Source: an uncultured Eubacteriales bacterium (lineage in GTDB: Bacteria > Bacillota > Clostridia > Christensenellales > UBA1242). Taken from it: 64,000 nt of DNA. A model generated the notes under the pieces. The model was not told the DNA's origin. It saw nothing but the letters and a program-made list of their open reading frames with translations, and searched no databases. The DNA is taken from positions 140,793-204,792 of the forward strand of contig CAQIDI010000002.1 of NCBI GenBank assembly GCA_948806215.1, read 5' to 3'. The stretch's first letter is position 1; every line of letters starts with the position of its first letter. Shown here piece after piece: positions 17,521 through 26,169 of this stretch. The position numbers and the translations under genes are program-made.

Positions 17521-17755
17521 AATAGAAACAGGAATATATACACATTTTAAAGGAAAGCAAAGTTTGGTTATAGCGGTAGCTAAACATTCTGATAGAGAAG
17601 AAGAACTGGTTGTTTATAAAGGTTTAAGCGACGGCAACTTTTATTGCAGGCCGGTTAGTTCGTTTTTAGAAAAAGTTGATGTTGATGGTAAAAAAGTTAA
17701 TCGTTTTACACTGGTTAAAAAGATAGATTTTTCAAATTTCGATATAGAAATTTAA
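17513..17755 (+). CDS. DUF1653 family protein
   Basis: 80 aa. The sequence ETGIYTHFKGKQ near the start and EELVVYKGL...FYCRPVSSFLEKV are typical of DUF1653, a small beta-rich fold of unknown function widespread in bacteria. The start codon lies within the end of the PP-loop gene, so the two are probably coupled. Confidence 0.8.
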   Translation: MNKIETGIYTHFKGKQSLVIAVAKHSDREEELVVYKGLSDGNFYCRPVSSFLEKVDVDGKKVNRFTLVKKIDFSNFDIEI

Positions 17756-17813
17756 AATAATTTTTTTAAAAATAGTATTTTTGTACAAAAATAAAAATAT
17801 TTTTACAAAAATA

Positions 17814-17842
17814 TTGTAAAGTAATTAAAAATGTGCTATAAA
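17814..17842 (+). promoter_or_regulatory. Promoter of the structured RNA at 17.85-18.06 kb
   Basis: TTGTAA (17814-17819), 17 bp, TATAAA (17837-17842) with a TG extension one base before the -10. It is placed directly upstream of the structured region. Confidence 0.5.
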
Positions 17843-17848
17843 TATTAT

Positions 17849-18068
17849 AGATATAATTAATTTTTTAATTATATTTGTTAACAAATGATAAAGTTTTAGA
17901 TTTTCTTCTGTTGTGTTTGCGCTTGTATCCAAACGTAATTTTTTCAAAGTTAAATATTTTGGTTTAAGGTTAAATATTTTTGATTAGGGAAAAAATTAAA
18001 GTGAATTCAACAAAAATTTAAGTTTATCATTTGTTTTTTTGAGCCGTTATGGCTCTTTTTTTATTTTA
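17849..18068 (+). ncRNA. Candidate structured noncoding RNA, rod-like (6S-like?)
   Basis: A 395-bp gene-free gap. After a small 10-bp hairpin (about 17853-17876), the segment is closed by a perfect 12-bp stem: ACAAATGATAAA (17881-17892) with TTTATCATTTGT (18023-18034). Inside are imperfectly paired arms, a GTTTG/CAAAC side hairpin, a 9-bp AATTTTTTC/GAAAAAATT stem and an apical part. The closing stem runs straight into T7, and a second terminator (GAGCC/GGCTC plus T8, 18041-18062) follows. Long rod with a central interruption and its own promoter resembles 6S RNA, but no primary-sequence signature was confirmed. Confidence 0.5.
18041..18064 (+). terminator. Intrinsic terminator after the RNA candidate
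   Basis: GAGCC-GTTAT-GGCTC hairpin followed by eight T residues. Confidence 0.8.
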
Positions 18069-18151
18069 ATAATATAATTTAATTTTATATTATTTTGATA
18101 AATTTTGTATTTAATATATACTTTAATAAAGTAAAGATTTATTGGTGATTA

Positions 18152-18952
18152 ATGATTGGTATAAGATTTTATTTTGGTTATAATATCGAACCTGAACTAA
18201 GAGCAAAGTTAATAAGCGATGCAGGTTTCAAAAGTATTATAACATCTGCCGATAAAAAATATAATAAGCAAAATGGGACTATTGCTAAGCAAGTTAAATT
18301 ATTTAAAAAGTATAATTTAAAACCTTCAAGTTTGCATATGGTTTATAACTCTTGCCAATTACCATATTTTTGGAAAAAGGGTTTTAAGGGGTTCAAGCTA
18401 AAGCAAAACTTAATTAGAGATGTTAAAACTGCACATAGATATGGCTTTGCATCGGTTGTGGTGCACTTAATTGGGCAGTATTCAAAAGTGGGCGAAAACC
18501 GATTGTTATCAGTTTTAAAACTATGCAAAAAGTTAAATGTTTTTCTTGCAATCGAAAACATTAACCATAAACAAATTTTTTTAGATACCTTAAACAACAT
18601 TAATCATAGCCATTTAAAGGTGTGCTACGATAGTGGGCATAATAATATTTTTGATAAAGATTTTGATTATGTTTCAAAATTTGCAGATAAAATAGTTGCT
18701 TTGCATTTGCACGATAATATAGGTTTAAACGACGATCACACCCTAAATATGTTTGGAAACACAGATTGGGAAGATGTTGCAAAGCAACTTTCTAAATTGC
18801 CAGATATTAATTTAGATTACGAGTTGGCTATGCTTGTTAAAAACAATATTAACGAAAACCAGTGTTTGACTAAGTGTTATAAACAAGGCGTTTGGTTGCA
18901 GGAAAAAATAAATTACTATAGGAATAAGAATGGAAAAAATAAACCTAATTAA
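18152..18952 (+). CDS. Sugar-phosphate isomerase/epimerase-like TIM barrel (AP endonuclease 2 superfamily)
   Basis: 266 aa. Candidate metal ligands follow the superfamily order: Glu in AIENINH, Asp and His in CYDSGHN, His in ALHLHDN, Glu in DYELAM. This superfamily includes sugar isomerases (IolE/IolI-like) and endonuclease IV. The start at 18152 follows TTGGTGA. It overlaps the UDG-like gene by 23 bp, so the two are co-translated; that suggests, but does not prove, a DNA-repair role instead of sugar metabolism. Confidence 0.75.
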   Translation: MIGIRFYFGYNIEPELRAKLISDAGFKSIITSADKKYNKQNGTIAKQVKLFKKYNLKPSSLHMVYNSCQLPYFWKKGFKGFKLKQNLIRDVKTAHRYGFASVVVHLIGQYSKVGENRLLSVLKLCKKLNVFLAIENINHKQIFLDTLNNINHSHLKVCYDSGHNNIFDKDFDYVSKFADKIVALHLHDNIGLNDDHTLNMFGNTDWEDVAKQLSKLPDINLDYELAMLVKNNINENQCLTKCYKQGVWLQEKINYYRNKNGKNKPN

Positions 18953-19571
18953 TGTTTACGATACGCTACAGAAAAAATATGGCGATAAAAACCTAAACAG
19001 TGTTTATGGTGGCGGTTGTATTAAAAGCCCCAAAGTTTGTTTTGTGTTTATGAATCCAACAGCTAAAAACATTGCAACAGCTAAAAGTTGGAAAGGCGTT
19101 AGATATCAGTGGTTGGGAACAAAACCAATTTGGAAGTTTTTTAATAAACTGGGGTTAATATCTGATGAATTAAATAACGAAATTCAAAACAAAAAGGCAG
19201 CCGACTGGACAAACGAGTTTTGCATAGAAGTTTATAACGAAGTAAAAAATAACAAGTTTTACATAACTAACCTTGCAAAATGCACGCAAGCCGATGCAAG
19301 ACACTTATCAGACAGTGTGTTTTTAGAATATAAGAAATATTTGTTATTAGAGTTAGAGCAAGTTAATCCTAAAAAAATAGTTTTTTTTGGGAATCAAGTT
19401 AGTAGCATTATGTTAAATCAAAATATTAGTGTTTCAAATTGCAGAAATCAAAAATTTAATTTAGAAATTAACAATAAAAATTTTGATTGTTATGCAGTAT
19501 ATTATCCTGTTGGTAATGGTTTTTTTAATGTTGATAAAGCCATTGAAGATTTAAACAAAATATTAAAATAG
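18930..19571 (+). CDS. Uracil-DNA glycosylase superfamily protein
   Basis: 213 aa. The superfamily pattern is visible: CFVFMNPTAKN near residues 36-46 at the position of the catalytic loop, ITNLAKC near 108-114, the core strand KKIVFFGNQVSS near 148-159, and YYPVGNG near the C-terminus in place of the HPS loop. No four-cysteine Fe-S set of family 4 is obvious. Such proteins cleave uracil or mismatched bases, but several members have lost that activity. The start at 18930 follows AGGAATAAG inside the preceding gene. Confidence 0.65.
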   Translation: MEKINLINVYDTLQKKYGDKNLNSVYGGGCIKSPKVCFVFMNPTAKNIATAKSWKGVRYQWLGTKPIWKFFNKLGLISDELNNEIQNKKAADWTNEFCIEVYNEVKNNKFYITNLAKCTQADARHLSDSVFLEYKKYLLLELEQVNPKKIVFFGNQVSSIMLNQNISVSNCRNQKFNLEINNKNFDCYAVYYPVGNGFFNVDKAIEDLNKILK

Positions 19572-19582
19572 TAGGAGTTAAT

Positions 19583-20041
19583 ATGAGAAAAATACAAATT
19601 GTTCCAGCATCGGAGTTGGAAATAATTCAAACTTATTTAAATAATTATTTAATTGAGTTAAGTCAATTTGATTCAACAATTCAGTTTGAAGCTAGTGGTA
19701 AGCCAAAATATAAATGGCTTAAAAGCTATTTTAGCGATAAGGATAGATATGCTATTTATTTAATGGTTGATAACAAAATTGCAGGTTTTGCGTTAATTAG
19801 AGAACTTGGTGATAAAGCATTTGAAATTGCAGAATTTTATGTGTGTCCAAGTTTTAGGGGTGGCGGAAATGCAATGTGGTTTGCAAAAATTATTGTCGAC
19901 TTGTTTGGTGGAGAATTTAGTTTTTCAACTAGAATTGAAAACAAGCGTGCAATAAAGTTTTGGGATAAGTTTGTTAAAAATGCCAGTGATTGTAGTTTTA
20001 AAGTTAAGGGTAATTACAAAGAGTGGAATGTAACCTTTTAG
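19583..20041 (+). CDS. GNAT family N-acetyltransferase
   Basis: 152 aa. Acetyl-CoA binding signature of GNAT enzymes: IAEFYVCPSFRGGGNAMWFA near residues 92-111 (short form of the RxxGxG/A loop), then the later strand FSTRIENKRAIKFW. Substrate unknown. Good AGGAG site; 11 bp after the UDG-like gene, 7 bp before the next gene, so in the same operon. Confidence 0.85.
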   Translation: MRKIQIVPASELEIIQTYLNNYLIELSQFDSTIQFEASGKPKYKWLKSYFSDKDRYAIYLMVDNKIAGFALIRELGDKAFEIAEFYVCPSFRGGGNAMWFAKIIVDLFGGEFSFSTRIENKRAIKFWDKFVKNASDCSFKVKGNYKEWNVTF

Positions 20042-20048
20042 GAGATTT

Positions 20049-20609
20049 ATGGATTTTAATAAATACAAAATAAAAACTCCAAAACAATTAATGGAGTTCT
20101 TAAACAAAAACTTAAAATATGGCTTTACATATCGAAATAAAATCTACACCGAAGATAATCCCAATTTTAACGATAATATGAACAAGTTTTATAAAGTACG
20201 ATTAAAAAAAGATTTTATTAAAAGCGGATATGGTGTTTGCTGGGATTTTTGTGAGTTTGAGCGTGAATTTTTTTCTAGTTTAAAAATAAAACACGAATGT
20301 TATTTTATTGTTAATTTTTTAACTCGTATTAAGGGTGGTCCAACTCACACATTTTTAATTTATGAACAAAACAATAAATGGTATTGGTTTGAATATTCTT
20401 GGTTTAATTTTAGAGGCGTTTGGGAATATTCTTCACGAGAAGAGGCTTTAAAAGATATTATAAATAAGTTTATAAGTTTAAATGCACAAAAATATAATCA
20501 CACTGAACTTTATAAAACCAATAGAATTACTAAGCGTTTAAACACATTTGAATTTTGCGAACATTGCTTTAATCAACAAAAAATTGATTTAAATAAAATA
20601 ATAAAATAA
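20049..20609 (+). CDS. Transglutaminase-like/papain-fold protein
   Basis: 186 aa. A Cys-His-acid triad is visible: Cys in YGVCWDF near residue 62, His in GPTHTFLIYE near 99 and acidic residue in WFEYSWFN near 113, the order seen in transglutaminase-like cysteine enzymes. No signal peptide, so cytoplasmic. It is last in the operon 18152-20609, followed by a terminator. Substrate and reaction unknown. Confidence 0.65.
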   Translation: MDFNKYKIKTPKQLMEFLNKNLKYGFTYRNKIYTEDNPNFNDNMNKFYKVRLKKDFIKSGYGVCWDFCEFEREFFSSLKIKHECYFIVNFLTRIKGGPTHTFLIYEQNNKWYWFEYSWFNFRGVWEYSSREEALKDIINKFISLNAQKYNHTELYKTNRITKRLNTFEFCEHCFNQQKIDLNKIIK

Positions 20610-20627
20610 AAATTTTAATAATAAAAA

Positions 20628-20651
20628 AAGTGCGAAATTCGCACCTTTTTT
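20628..20651. terminator. Bidirectional terminator
   Basis: GTGCGAA/TTCGCAC stem flanked by A7 and T7, between the convergent genes ending at 20609 and 20651. Confidence 0.85.
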
Positions 20652-20812
20652 TAGTCTTGTTTTTCGTAGTAGCTACCTTCGTGTTGAGTAGCAGGAAAGC
20701 GTTCGCCTTCTTCTAAGTAAACCGCACCGCCACATTGTCCGTTAGCGTCGTAAGCAGCATAAGTGCCACTTGCTGGGGCTTCTTCGCCTGGTCTCCATTT
20801 TTGGTTATCCAT
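20651..20812 (-). CDS. YjzC-like small protein
   Basis: 53 aa; a small gene with an ideal AGGAGGT ribosome binding site before the ATG at 20812. It begins MDNQKWRPGEEAPASGTY, matching the small YjzC family of Bacillota (RPGxxAPxSGxY core), and ends in a tyrosine-rich EGSYYEKQD tail. The remainder is acidic, with GGAVYLEEGERFP. Function unknown. Single-gene transcript ending in the terminator at 20628-20651. Confidence 0.8.
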   Translation of the reverse strand: MDNQKWRPGEEAPASGTYAAYDANGQCGGAVYLEEGERFPATQHEGSYYEKQD

Positions 20813-21004
20813 AAATACTACCTCCTTTTATTTTATTGTGTGCACTTTTAAAATTATTATTTATAAAATTTTTTAAAATTTTTCCAAATTATGTAAATTT
20901 TTATAATTGATAATTTTTATATTTAGAATTTTATTATTTTTGCTATAATAAGGTAAAAAGAAAAATTTGGTAAAACTTATTTTACAATAAAAGGAAATTT
21001 ACTT

Positions 21005-21721
21005 ATGAAAATAAAAGTTTTGGGTTGCTCTAATAGTTGGACAGAAAAACACACAAGTTGTTTTTTGGTTAATGATAATATATTAATTGATTGTGGTATT
21101 GATGCTTATAAAGCTTATATAAAACTAGGCAAACCATTAACCGATATAAAATTATTTTTAATTTCACACTTTCACGCGGACCATATAATGGGTCTTTATA
21201 TTTTTTTAACTGAGTATGTTGAAGCTAAAAATAAAATTGATAAAAAACCAATAATAGTTGGGTTAAAAGGTATAAAAAAGTTTTGCACAAAAATATTTAA
21301 AATGTGCAATTTGTATGGTGCAGATTTAACTAAATATTTTGAATTTATAGAAATAGATAAAAACTCAACAATTCAATTTGAAAATTTTAAAATTGAAATT
21401 TTTAAGTTTACTCACGGCGAAGTTTATGATTTAGGTTATGTTTTAACAAAAGATAATTTTGGGTTTGGCTATACCGGAGATATTGATGCGAAAAATAAAT
21501 TAACGCCATTTATAAACAAATGCGATATGTGTTTTATAGATGCCAGCGGTTTGCAATCAAGCTTAAGGCATTTTGGTGCAAACGATTTGGTAAAACTAAT
21601 AAATCAGTACCCAACAAAACAATTTTATGCAACACACTATTCTAAACAAGTGTTAGAGTGTGAACACCTAAAAGATAATCTACTTAAAGAAAACGATGAA
21701 TTTGAAGTTGGTATTAATTAA
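21005..21721 (+). CDS. Metallo-beta-lactamase fold hydrolase (RNase Z-like)
   Basis: 238 aa. The metal-binding signature SHFHADHIMGL is near residues 56-66, with further ligands in FTHGEVYD, YTGDID and ATHYS. The overall layout, starting VLGCSNSWTEKHTSCFLV, resembles the RNase Z/arylsulfatase-like branch, but the RNase Z exosite is not obvious. Possible substrates include phosphodiesters. It starts the run 21005-23946 of small hydrolase genes. Confidence 0.8.
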   Translation: MKIKVLGCSNSWTEKHTSCFLVNDNILIDCGIDAYKAYIKLGKPLTDIKLFLISHFHADHIMGLYIFLTEYVEAKNKIDKKPIIVGLKGIKKFCTKIFKMCNLYGADLTKYFEFIEIDKNSTIQFENFKIEIFKFTHGEVYDLGYVLTKDNFGFGYTGDIDAKNKLTPFINKCDMCFIDASGLQSSLRHFGANDLVKLINQYPTKQFYATHYSKQVLECEHLKDNLLKENDEFEVGIN

Positions 21722-21744
21722 AAGTTTTGGGCATAAAATAGTAT

Positions 21745-22458
21745 GTGGATACTATTAAATTAAAAATAAAAAATTGTAAAACAAAAATAATAGCACATCG
21801 GGGTTTTGCTTGTTGTAATTTAGAAAACACACTAGATGCTTTTAAATTTGCCAACAACTCGCAAGCATATGGGGTGGAATGTGATATTCAACCATCGCTT
21901 GATAGAAAACTATTTGTTTTTCACGATGCAAGTTTTAAACGATTAACTAACAGAAACGGAATTTTAAGATTAATGCTTTCTAGTGGAGTTAAAAACTTTA
22001 AGTTAATTAATAACAAAAAACAATATAATATTCCTACTTTTATAGAATATTTAAAAACGGTTAAAGATAAAATAAAGGTAATCGAACTTAAAGGTTGGTT
22101 TGATACGCTTTTGTTAAAGCAAGTAATAAAACAAGTTAACACTTTTAGCAATATTAAAAATTGTGTTTTCATTTCTTTTAATTTAAGCAATTTAATAAGA
22201 CTAAAAAAGTTAGATAATAATATCAAAGCTCAGTTCTTAACCGAAACATTTAATAATGGTGTTTTAAATAATTTAATTAATTATAAATTAGATTTAAATA
22301 TTAGCTTGCAAGAAATAACAGAACAAATAGTTAAAATTTGCCATAAAAACAAAATTAAAGTTAATGTTTGGACAGTGGACGATAAAGAAAAATTATTGCA
22401 ACTTTTAGATTATGGTGTGGATTTTATAACAACTAATAAATTTGAAATTATAAGTTAG
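21745..22458 (+). CDS. Glycerophosphodiester phosphodiesterase
   Basis: 237 aa, GTG start at 21745 (an overlapping ATG at 21743 is out of frame). Family motif IIAHRGFACCNLENTLDAF near residues 14-32 with the catalytic His-Arg; metal ligands in GVECDIQ and the second His in FVFHDASFKRL. It ends NVWTVDDKEKLLQLLDYGVDF, the usual last helix and strand of GDPD barrels. It hydrolyses glycerophosphodiesters to glycerol 3-phosphate and an alcohol. 24 bp from the upstream hydrolase gene. Confidence 0.92.
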   Translation: MDTIKLKIKNCKTKIIAHRGFACCNLENTLDAFKFANNSQAYGVECDIQPSLDRKLFVFHDASFKRLTNRNGILRLMLSSGVKNFKLINNKKQYNIPTFIEYLKTVKDKIKVIELKGWFDTLLLKQVIKQVNTFSNIKNCVFISFNLSNLIRLKKLDNNIKAQFLTETFNNGVLNNLINYKLDLNISLQEITEQIVKICHKNKIKVNVWTVDDKEKLLQLLDYGVDFITTNKFEIIS

Positions 22459-22480
22459 CTTTAAGCTAACTTGTTTTTTT
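22451..22480 (+). terminator. Intrinsic terminator after GDPD gene
   Basis: AAGTTAGCTT/AAGCTAACTT stem at the stop codon followed by T8. Confidence 0.75.
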
Positions 22481-22558
22481 TAACAACAAATTAAAATTAT
22501 TATTAAAATTTTTTTTATTATGATAAACTAGCATTGGTTAACTAAATAGGGGATAGTT

Positions 22559-23332
22559 ATGAAATTAAATAATTTTAGTTATAAAAAAGAATTAAACTTG
22601 GCTACTAGAGCAATTTTAGAAGCAACAAAAAAAATAACATTTAAAGGCATTGAACATTTAAAAGTTAAAAGGGATAAAACTATAGCAACCAATGTTGATG
22701 AAAATGTTGAAAAATATATTATAAATAAAATTTTGGCAATGTTTCCTAACGATAACTTTGTTTCAGAAGAAGAAAATGCCAACAATCAATTAAAAAATCG
22801 TTCTTGGATAATTGACCCTATTGATGGAACAAACACATTTGTTAAGGGGTATCCAAACTGGGGAACACAACTTGCTTTTTTTGTGGATAATGATATAAAG
22901 TTTTCTATTATCTATATACCTAAATATAACGAAATGTATGTTGCCGTTAAAAACAATGGCGTTTGGGTAAACGGTAAAAAAGTTAATAAGCCAGAAAGCA
23001 ATGCTTTAAATATGTGTTGTGTTGAGTGGGTTGGAAAACTTTGTGATAAATTAGAACTAAAAACTTTTGCCGATTTGTTTATGCATTTTAATGGTAAGGT
23101 TATGTTTAATCAATATATTTGGGGCGCTTGTGTGGATTTCACAAATTTAGTTTCTGGCAAATGTGATACTTTAATTTCTAGTGTGCAAACTGCGTGGGAT
23201 TTTATGCCGGGTGAGTTTATGCTTAAAGAACAAGGTGCAACTATTATTGAATTTAATAATATTGTTAAAATTTATACTTTTAGTAAGAATTACGAAAAAG
23301 AAGTTAAAAAATTAATTAAGGGGAATAAATAA
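22559..23332 (+). CDS. Inositol monophosphatase family protein
   Basis: 257 aa. Metal-site motifs SEEENA near residue 75, IDPIDGTNTFVKGYP near 85-99, and the C-terminal AWDFMPGEFML. The family dephosphorylates inositol phosphates, PAP or fructose bisphosphate; the sequence cannot separate these. The start at 22559 follows AGGGGAT. The stop overlaps the next start (TAATG). Confidence 0.9.
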   Translation: MKLNNFSYKKELNLATRAILEATKKITFKGIEHLKVKRDKTIATNVDENVEKYIINKILAMFPNDNFVSEEENANNQLKNRSWIIDPIDGTNTFVKGYPNWGTQLAFFVDNDIKFSIIYIPKYNEMYVAVKNNGVWVNGKKVNKPESNALNMCCVEWVGKLCDKLELKTFADLFMHFNGKVMFNQYIWGACVDFTNLVSGKCDTLISSVQTAWDFMPGEFMLKEQGATIIEFNNIVKIYTFSKNYEKEVKKLIKGNK

Positions 23333-23946
23333 TGAACAGTGTAAAGGTTAAACATAATTCGATTATAATTAATAACAGCATTTATTTTGACCCATATAAA
23401 ATTGATGCAGGCTATAACAATGCAAAAATAGTTTTTATTACTCACTCTCACTACGACCATTTTAGTGTGGACGATATTAAAAAAATAAAAAACCAAAACA
23501 CAATGTTTGTGTGTCCAAACGAAGTTAAATTTGAATTAATTAAAATAGGAGTTAATCCAAATAATATAATAATAGTTCATCCAAACCATTCTTACGAATT
23601 TGGTGGATTTAGTTTTAGTACAATACCTGCTTATAATGTTAACTCAAATTTTCATCCTAAAATTAACGATTGGGTTGGTTATGTTGTTAACATTAATAAT
23701 AAAAAAGTTGCGGTGCTTGGAGACACTGATGCAAACGAAGAATTAAAACAAATTGAATGCGATGTGCTATTTGTTCCTGTTGGCGGAACTTATACAATGA
23801 CAAGCGATGAAGCTGCAAATTTAACAAATCAAATTAAACCAACAGTTGCATATCCTACTCACTTCGGAGTTTTAGTTGGTAGCATAAACGATGCAAATAA
23901 CTTTAAAGAAAAAGTTGATAAAAGTATTAAAGTGGAAATATTATAA
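23332..23946 (+). CDS. Metallo-beta-lactamase fold protein (UlaG/YtkL-like)
   Basis: 204 aa. The metal motif THSHYDHFSVDD is near residues 38-49, with VLGDTDANEE and the C-terminal PTHFG. The short UlaG-like layout, with substrate unknown, is common in Bacillota and Thermotogota. The ATG shares a base with the stop of the IMPase gene, so translation is coupled. Confidence 0.88.
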   Translation: MNSVKVKHNSIIINNSIYFDPYKIDAGYNNAKIVFITHSHYDHFSVDDIKKIKNQNTMFVCPNEVKFELIKIGVNPNNIIIVHPNHSYEFGGFSFSTIPAYNVNSNFHPKINDWVGYVVNINNKKVAVLGDTDANEELKQIECDVLFVPVGGTYTMTSDEAANLTNQIKPTVAYPTHFGVLVGSINDANNFKEKVDKSIKVEIL

Positions 23947-23951
23947 AAAAC

Positions 23952-23991
23952 AAATAAAGGTCGTAAATAATAAGTTACGACCTTTATTTTT
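23952..23991. terminator. Strong bidirectional terminator
   Basis: 15-bp perfect stem AAATAAAGGTCGTAA/TTACGACCTTTATTT with T residues on both strands, separating the MBL gene from the convergent collagen-like gene. Confidence 0.85.
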
Positions 23992-24109
23992 ATAAAACGT
24001 TATAGATATTGTCAAAAAGTGCACATTATTAACAAGTTATAATTGTTTTAAAACACATAAAATATTGTTATTGCCGAATATTTTTATCAAGTTGTAATTA
24101 AACAAATAG

Positions 24110-25492
24110 TTAAACACTAATTTGTTTTAATGTTAAAGTAGTGTTCACACCACCGCCAAGAGTAACACCCACAGCAAGTAGTGCTGAAAGAGCCATATCA
24201 ATCACATCGCCAGCATTAAGCGAAATAATAATACTACCATTATAAAGAGAAGCTACACCAACAGCCAACACACGAGATATAGATGCTTGTGGTATAGTTG
24301 TTCCGTTTCTGCGCACCGACATAGTTACTGTTGTTCCAACAGCTGCTGATAAGTTTGTGTAATAATTAATTTCATAAACTCCAGCATTTGTTACAGTAAT
24401 ACTATTTGTAGGTGTGTAGGTTGCATTTTTAGAAGGCATAGTGCTAGCTATTGGTAACTGAGTTGTTCCACCAACAGTTAAGTTAAGTGTTTGTGGAGTG
24501 GTGTTATATAGTCCGGCATAAGAACTTAAGTCGGCAGTACCTGTAGCACCAGTAGGTCCGGTTGGTCCAGTAATGCTTAAACCAGCGGCACCAGTTGGTC
24601 CAGTTGCACCAGTTGGTCCTGTAGGACCGATTGGTCCAGTAGGACCAGTTGGACCGATTGCTCCAGTTGCTCCTTGTAAACCTTGAACACCCTGAGGTCC
24701 GGTTGGACCGGTAGCCCCAATAGCACCTGCAGTGCCGGTAGCACCTGTCGCACCAGTAGGTCCGGTAATAGATAAACCATCAGCACCTGTCGCCCCCGTA
24801 GCCCCAGTAGGTCCAGTAGGACCAGTTGCACCTTGAACACCTTGCAATCCCTGAACACCTTGTGGGCCGGTTGCACCTGTTGGTCCAATAGCTCCTGTGG
24901 CACCAGTTGCACCAGTAGGACCAGTTACGGTTAAACCATTAGCTCCTGTTGGTCCAGTAGAGCCGGTAGGACCAGTTGCACCTTGAACACCTGCCAAACC
25001 TTGTAAACCCTGAATACCTTGTGGACCAGTAGCGCCAGTTGGTCCAATAGCACCAGCTAAACCAGTAGCACCAGTTGGTCCTGTCGCACCGGTAGCTCCA
25101 GTAGCACCAGTTGCGCCAGTAACACTAATGCCGGTAGGTCCGGTTGGACCGATTGGGCCAATAGGACCGGTTACGCCAGTAGCACCAGTTGGTCCGGTTA
25201 TAGATAATCCAGTAGCACCCGTAGCTCCTGTTGCACCAGTAGGGCCCGTTGCACCGGTTGCTCCAGTAACGCCTTGAATACCCTGAATACCTTGAACACC
25301 TTGAATTCCTTGTGGGCCAGTAGCGCCGGTAGGACCGGTTGGTCCAGTAGCACCAGTAGGACCACCAGCAGGGCCGGTTGGTCCTGTTGGCCCAGTAGGA
25401 CCAGTAATTGATCTAATTCTTTCAATAATTGTGTTTCCACCACAACTGCAACCACAGTGTGAAGAACATCCACATAAATTATTACAAGCCAT
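24110..25492 (-). CDS. Collagen-like exosporium/spore-surface protein (BclA-type)
   Basis: 460 aa. A Cys-rich head (CNNLCGCSSHCGCSCGG, residues 3-19), then about 290 residues of Gly-X-Y triplets dominated by GPTGATGPTGPTG and GPQGIQGVQG, then a C-terminal domain of about 140 residues with the beta-rich TNF/BclA-like pattern (VTNAGVYEINYYTNL, VTMSVRRNGTTIP, LNAGDVIDM). This layout is that of hair-like spore-surface collagens. It is more GC-rich than its neighbours because of Gly/Pro codons. Monocistronic. Repeat length is expected to vary between strains. Confidence 0.9.
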   Translation of the reverse strand: MACNNLCGCSSHCGCSCGGNTIIERIRSITGPTGPTGPTGPAGGPTGATGPTGPTGATGPQGIQGVQGIQGIQGVTGATGATGPTGATGATGATGLSITGPTGATGVTGPIGPIGPTGPTGISVTGATGATGATGATGPTGATGLAGAIGPTGATGPQGIQGLQGLAGVQGATGPTGSTGPTGANGLTVTGPTGATGATGAIGPTGATGPQGVQGLQGVQGATGPTGPTGATGATGADGLSITGPTGATGATGTAGAIGATGPTGPQGVQGLQGATGAIGPTGPTGPIGPTGPTGATGPTGAAGLSITGPTGPTGATGTADLSSYAGLYNTTPQTLNLTVGGTTQLPIASTMPSKNATYTPTNSITVTNAGVYEINYYTNLSAAVGTTVTMSVRRNGTTIPQASISRVLAVGVASLYNGSIIISLNAGDVIDMALSALLAVGVTLGGGVNTTLTLKQISV

Positions 25493-25623
25493 TAATTTTC
25501 ACCTTTTATTGTTTTTTAGGCTATAGCCCTATTACATTGTATTTAAAAGGTTTATATTTTGTTAAAATATTTTTAATTTAATTGTATAATAAAAAAAATA
25601 ATAGTTTTACTTAGGAGAAAGCA

Positions 25624-26169
25624 ATGGAATTTGAAACTGTTGTTAGAAGCAGATTTAGTTGTAGAACTTTTAAAAAGAAAAAAGTTACAAAAAAACAGTT
25701 AACATTTTTATTTGAAATGGCAAGATTAGCACCTTCTGCTAAAAATCGTCAGCCTTGGCAATTTTATGTGGCACAGTATAAAAATAAAGATGCTTGTGTT
25801 GAATATATGAAAGAGTGGGCAAATAAGTTTGACCCAGAGCATAGAACCAGCACTGTTTTTCAAACTGCCGAAATTATTAATGATGCACCAGTTTTAATAT
25901 TTGTTTTTAAAGATACTAATATGGACTTTTTAAGAAGTGACACATTATCTATTGGTGCGGCTGTAGAAAACTTCTGCTTAGCAGCAACAAGTATTGGGCT
26001 GAAAACATTATGGATATGTGATACTTGGTGCATAAAGGATAAAATTGAAAATCACTTAAATTTAATTGGTAAAGATTTGGTTTGTTCTATAGCTGTTGGA
26101 TATGGTTATGAAAAACCACTATTACGAGGAAGAAATAGTATAAAGGATATTGTTAAATATGAAGACTAA
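25624..26169 (+). CDS. Nitroreductase family protein
   Basis: 181 aa. N-terminal RSRFSCRTFKKKKV with the FMN-contacting Arg residues, RLAPSAKNRQPWQFYV near residues 34-49, and the C-terminal GYGYEKP. Members are FMN-dependent NAD(P)H oxidoreductases acting on nitro compounds, quinones or other substrates. AGGAGAAAG site. It overlaps the start of the next gene by 11 bp. Confidence 0.9.
   Translation: MEFETVVRSRFSCRTFKKKKVTKKQLTFLFEMARLAPSAKNRQPWQFYVAQYKNKDACVEYMKEWANKFDPEHRTSTVFQTAEIINDAPVLIFVFKDTNMDFLRSDTLSIGAAVENFCLAATSIGLKTLWICDTWCIKDKIENHLNLIGKDLVCSIAVGYGYEKPLLRGRNSIKDIVKYED

Noticed and set aside
24540..25420. Dense short repeats as a possible CRISPR array
   Set aside because: Repeats are contiguous, degenerate and in register with Gly-Pro-Thr codons; there are no unique spacers of constant length.
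24577..25473. Open frames overlapping the collagen-like gene in other frames of the minus strand
   Set aside because: They exist only because the Gly-X-Y repeats avoid stop codons in all frames; composition is Leu/Val/Gln-rich with no ribosome binding site.
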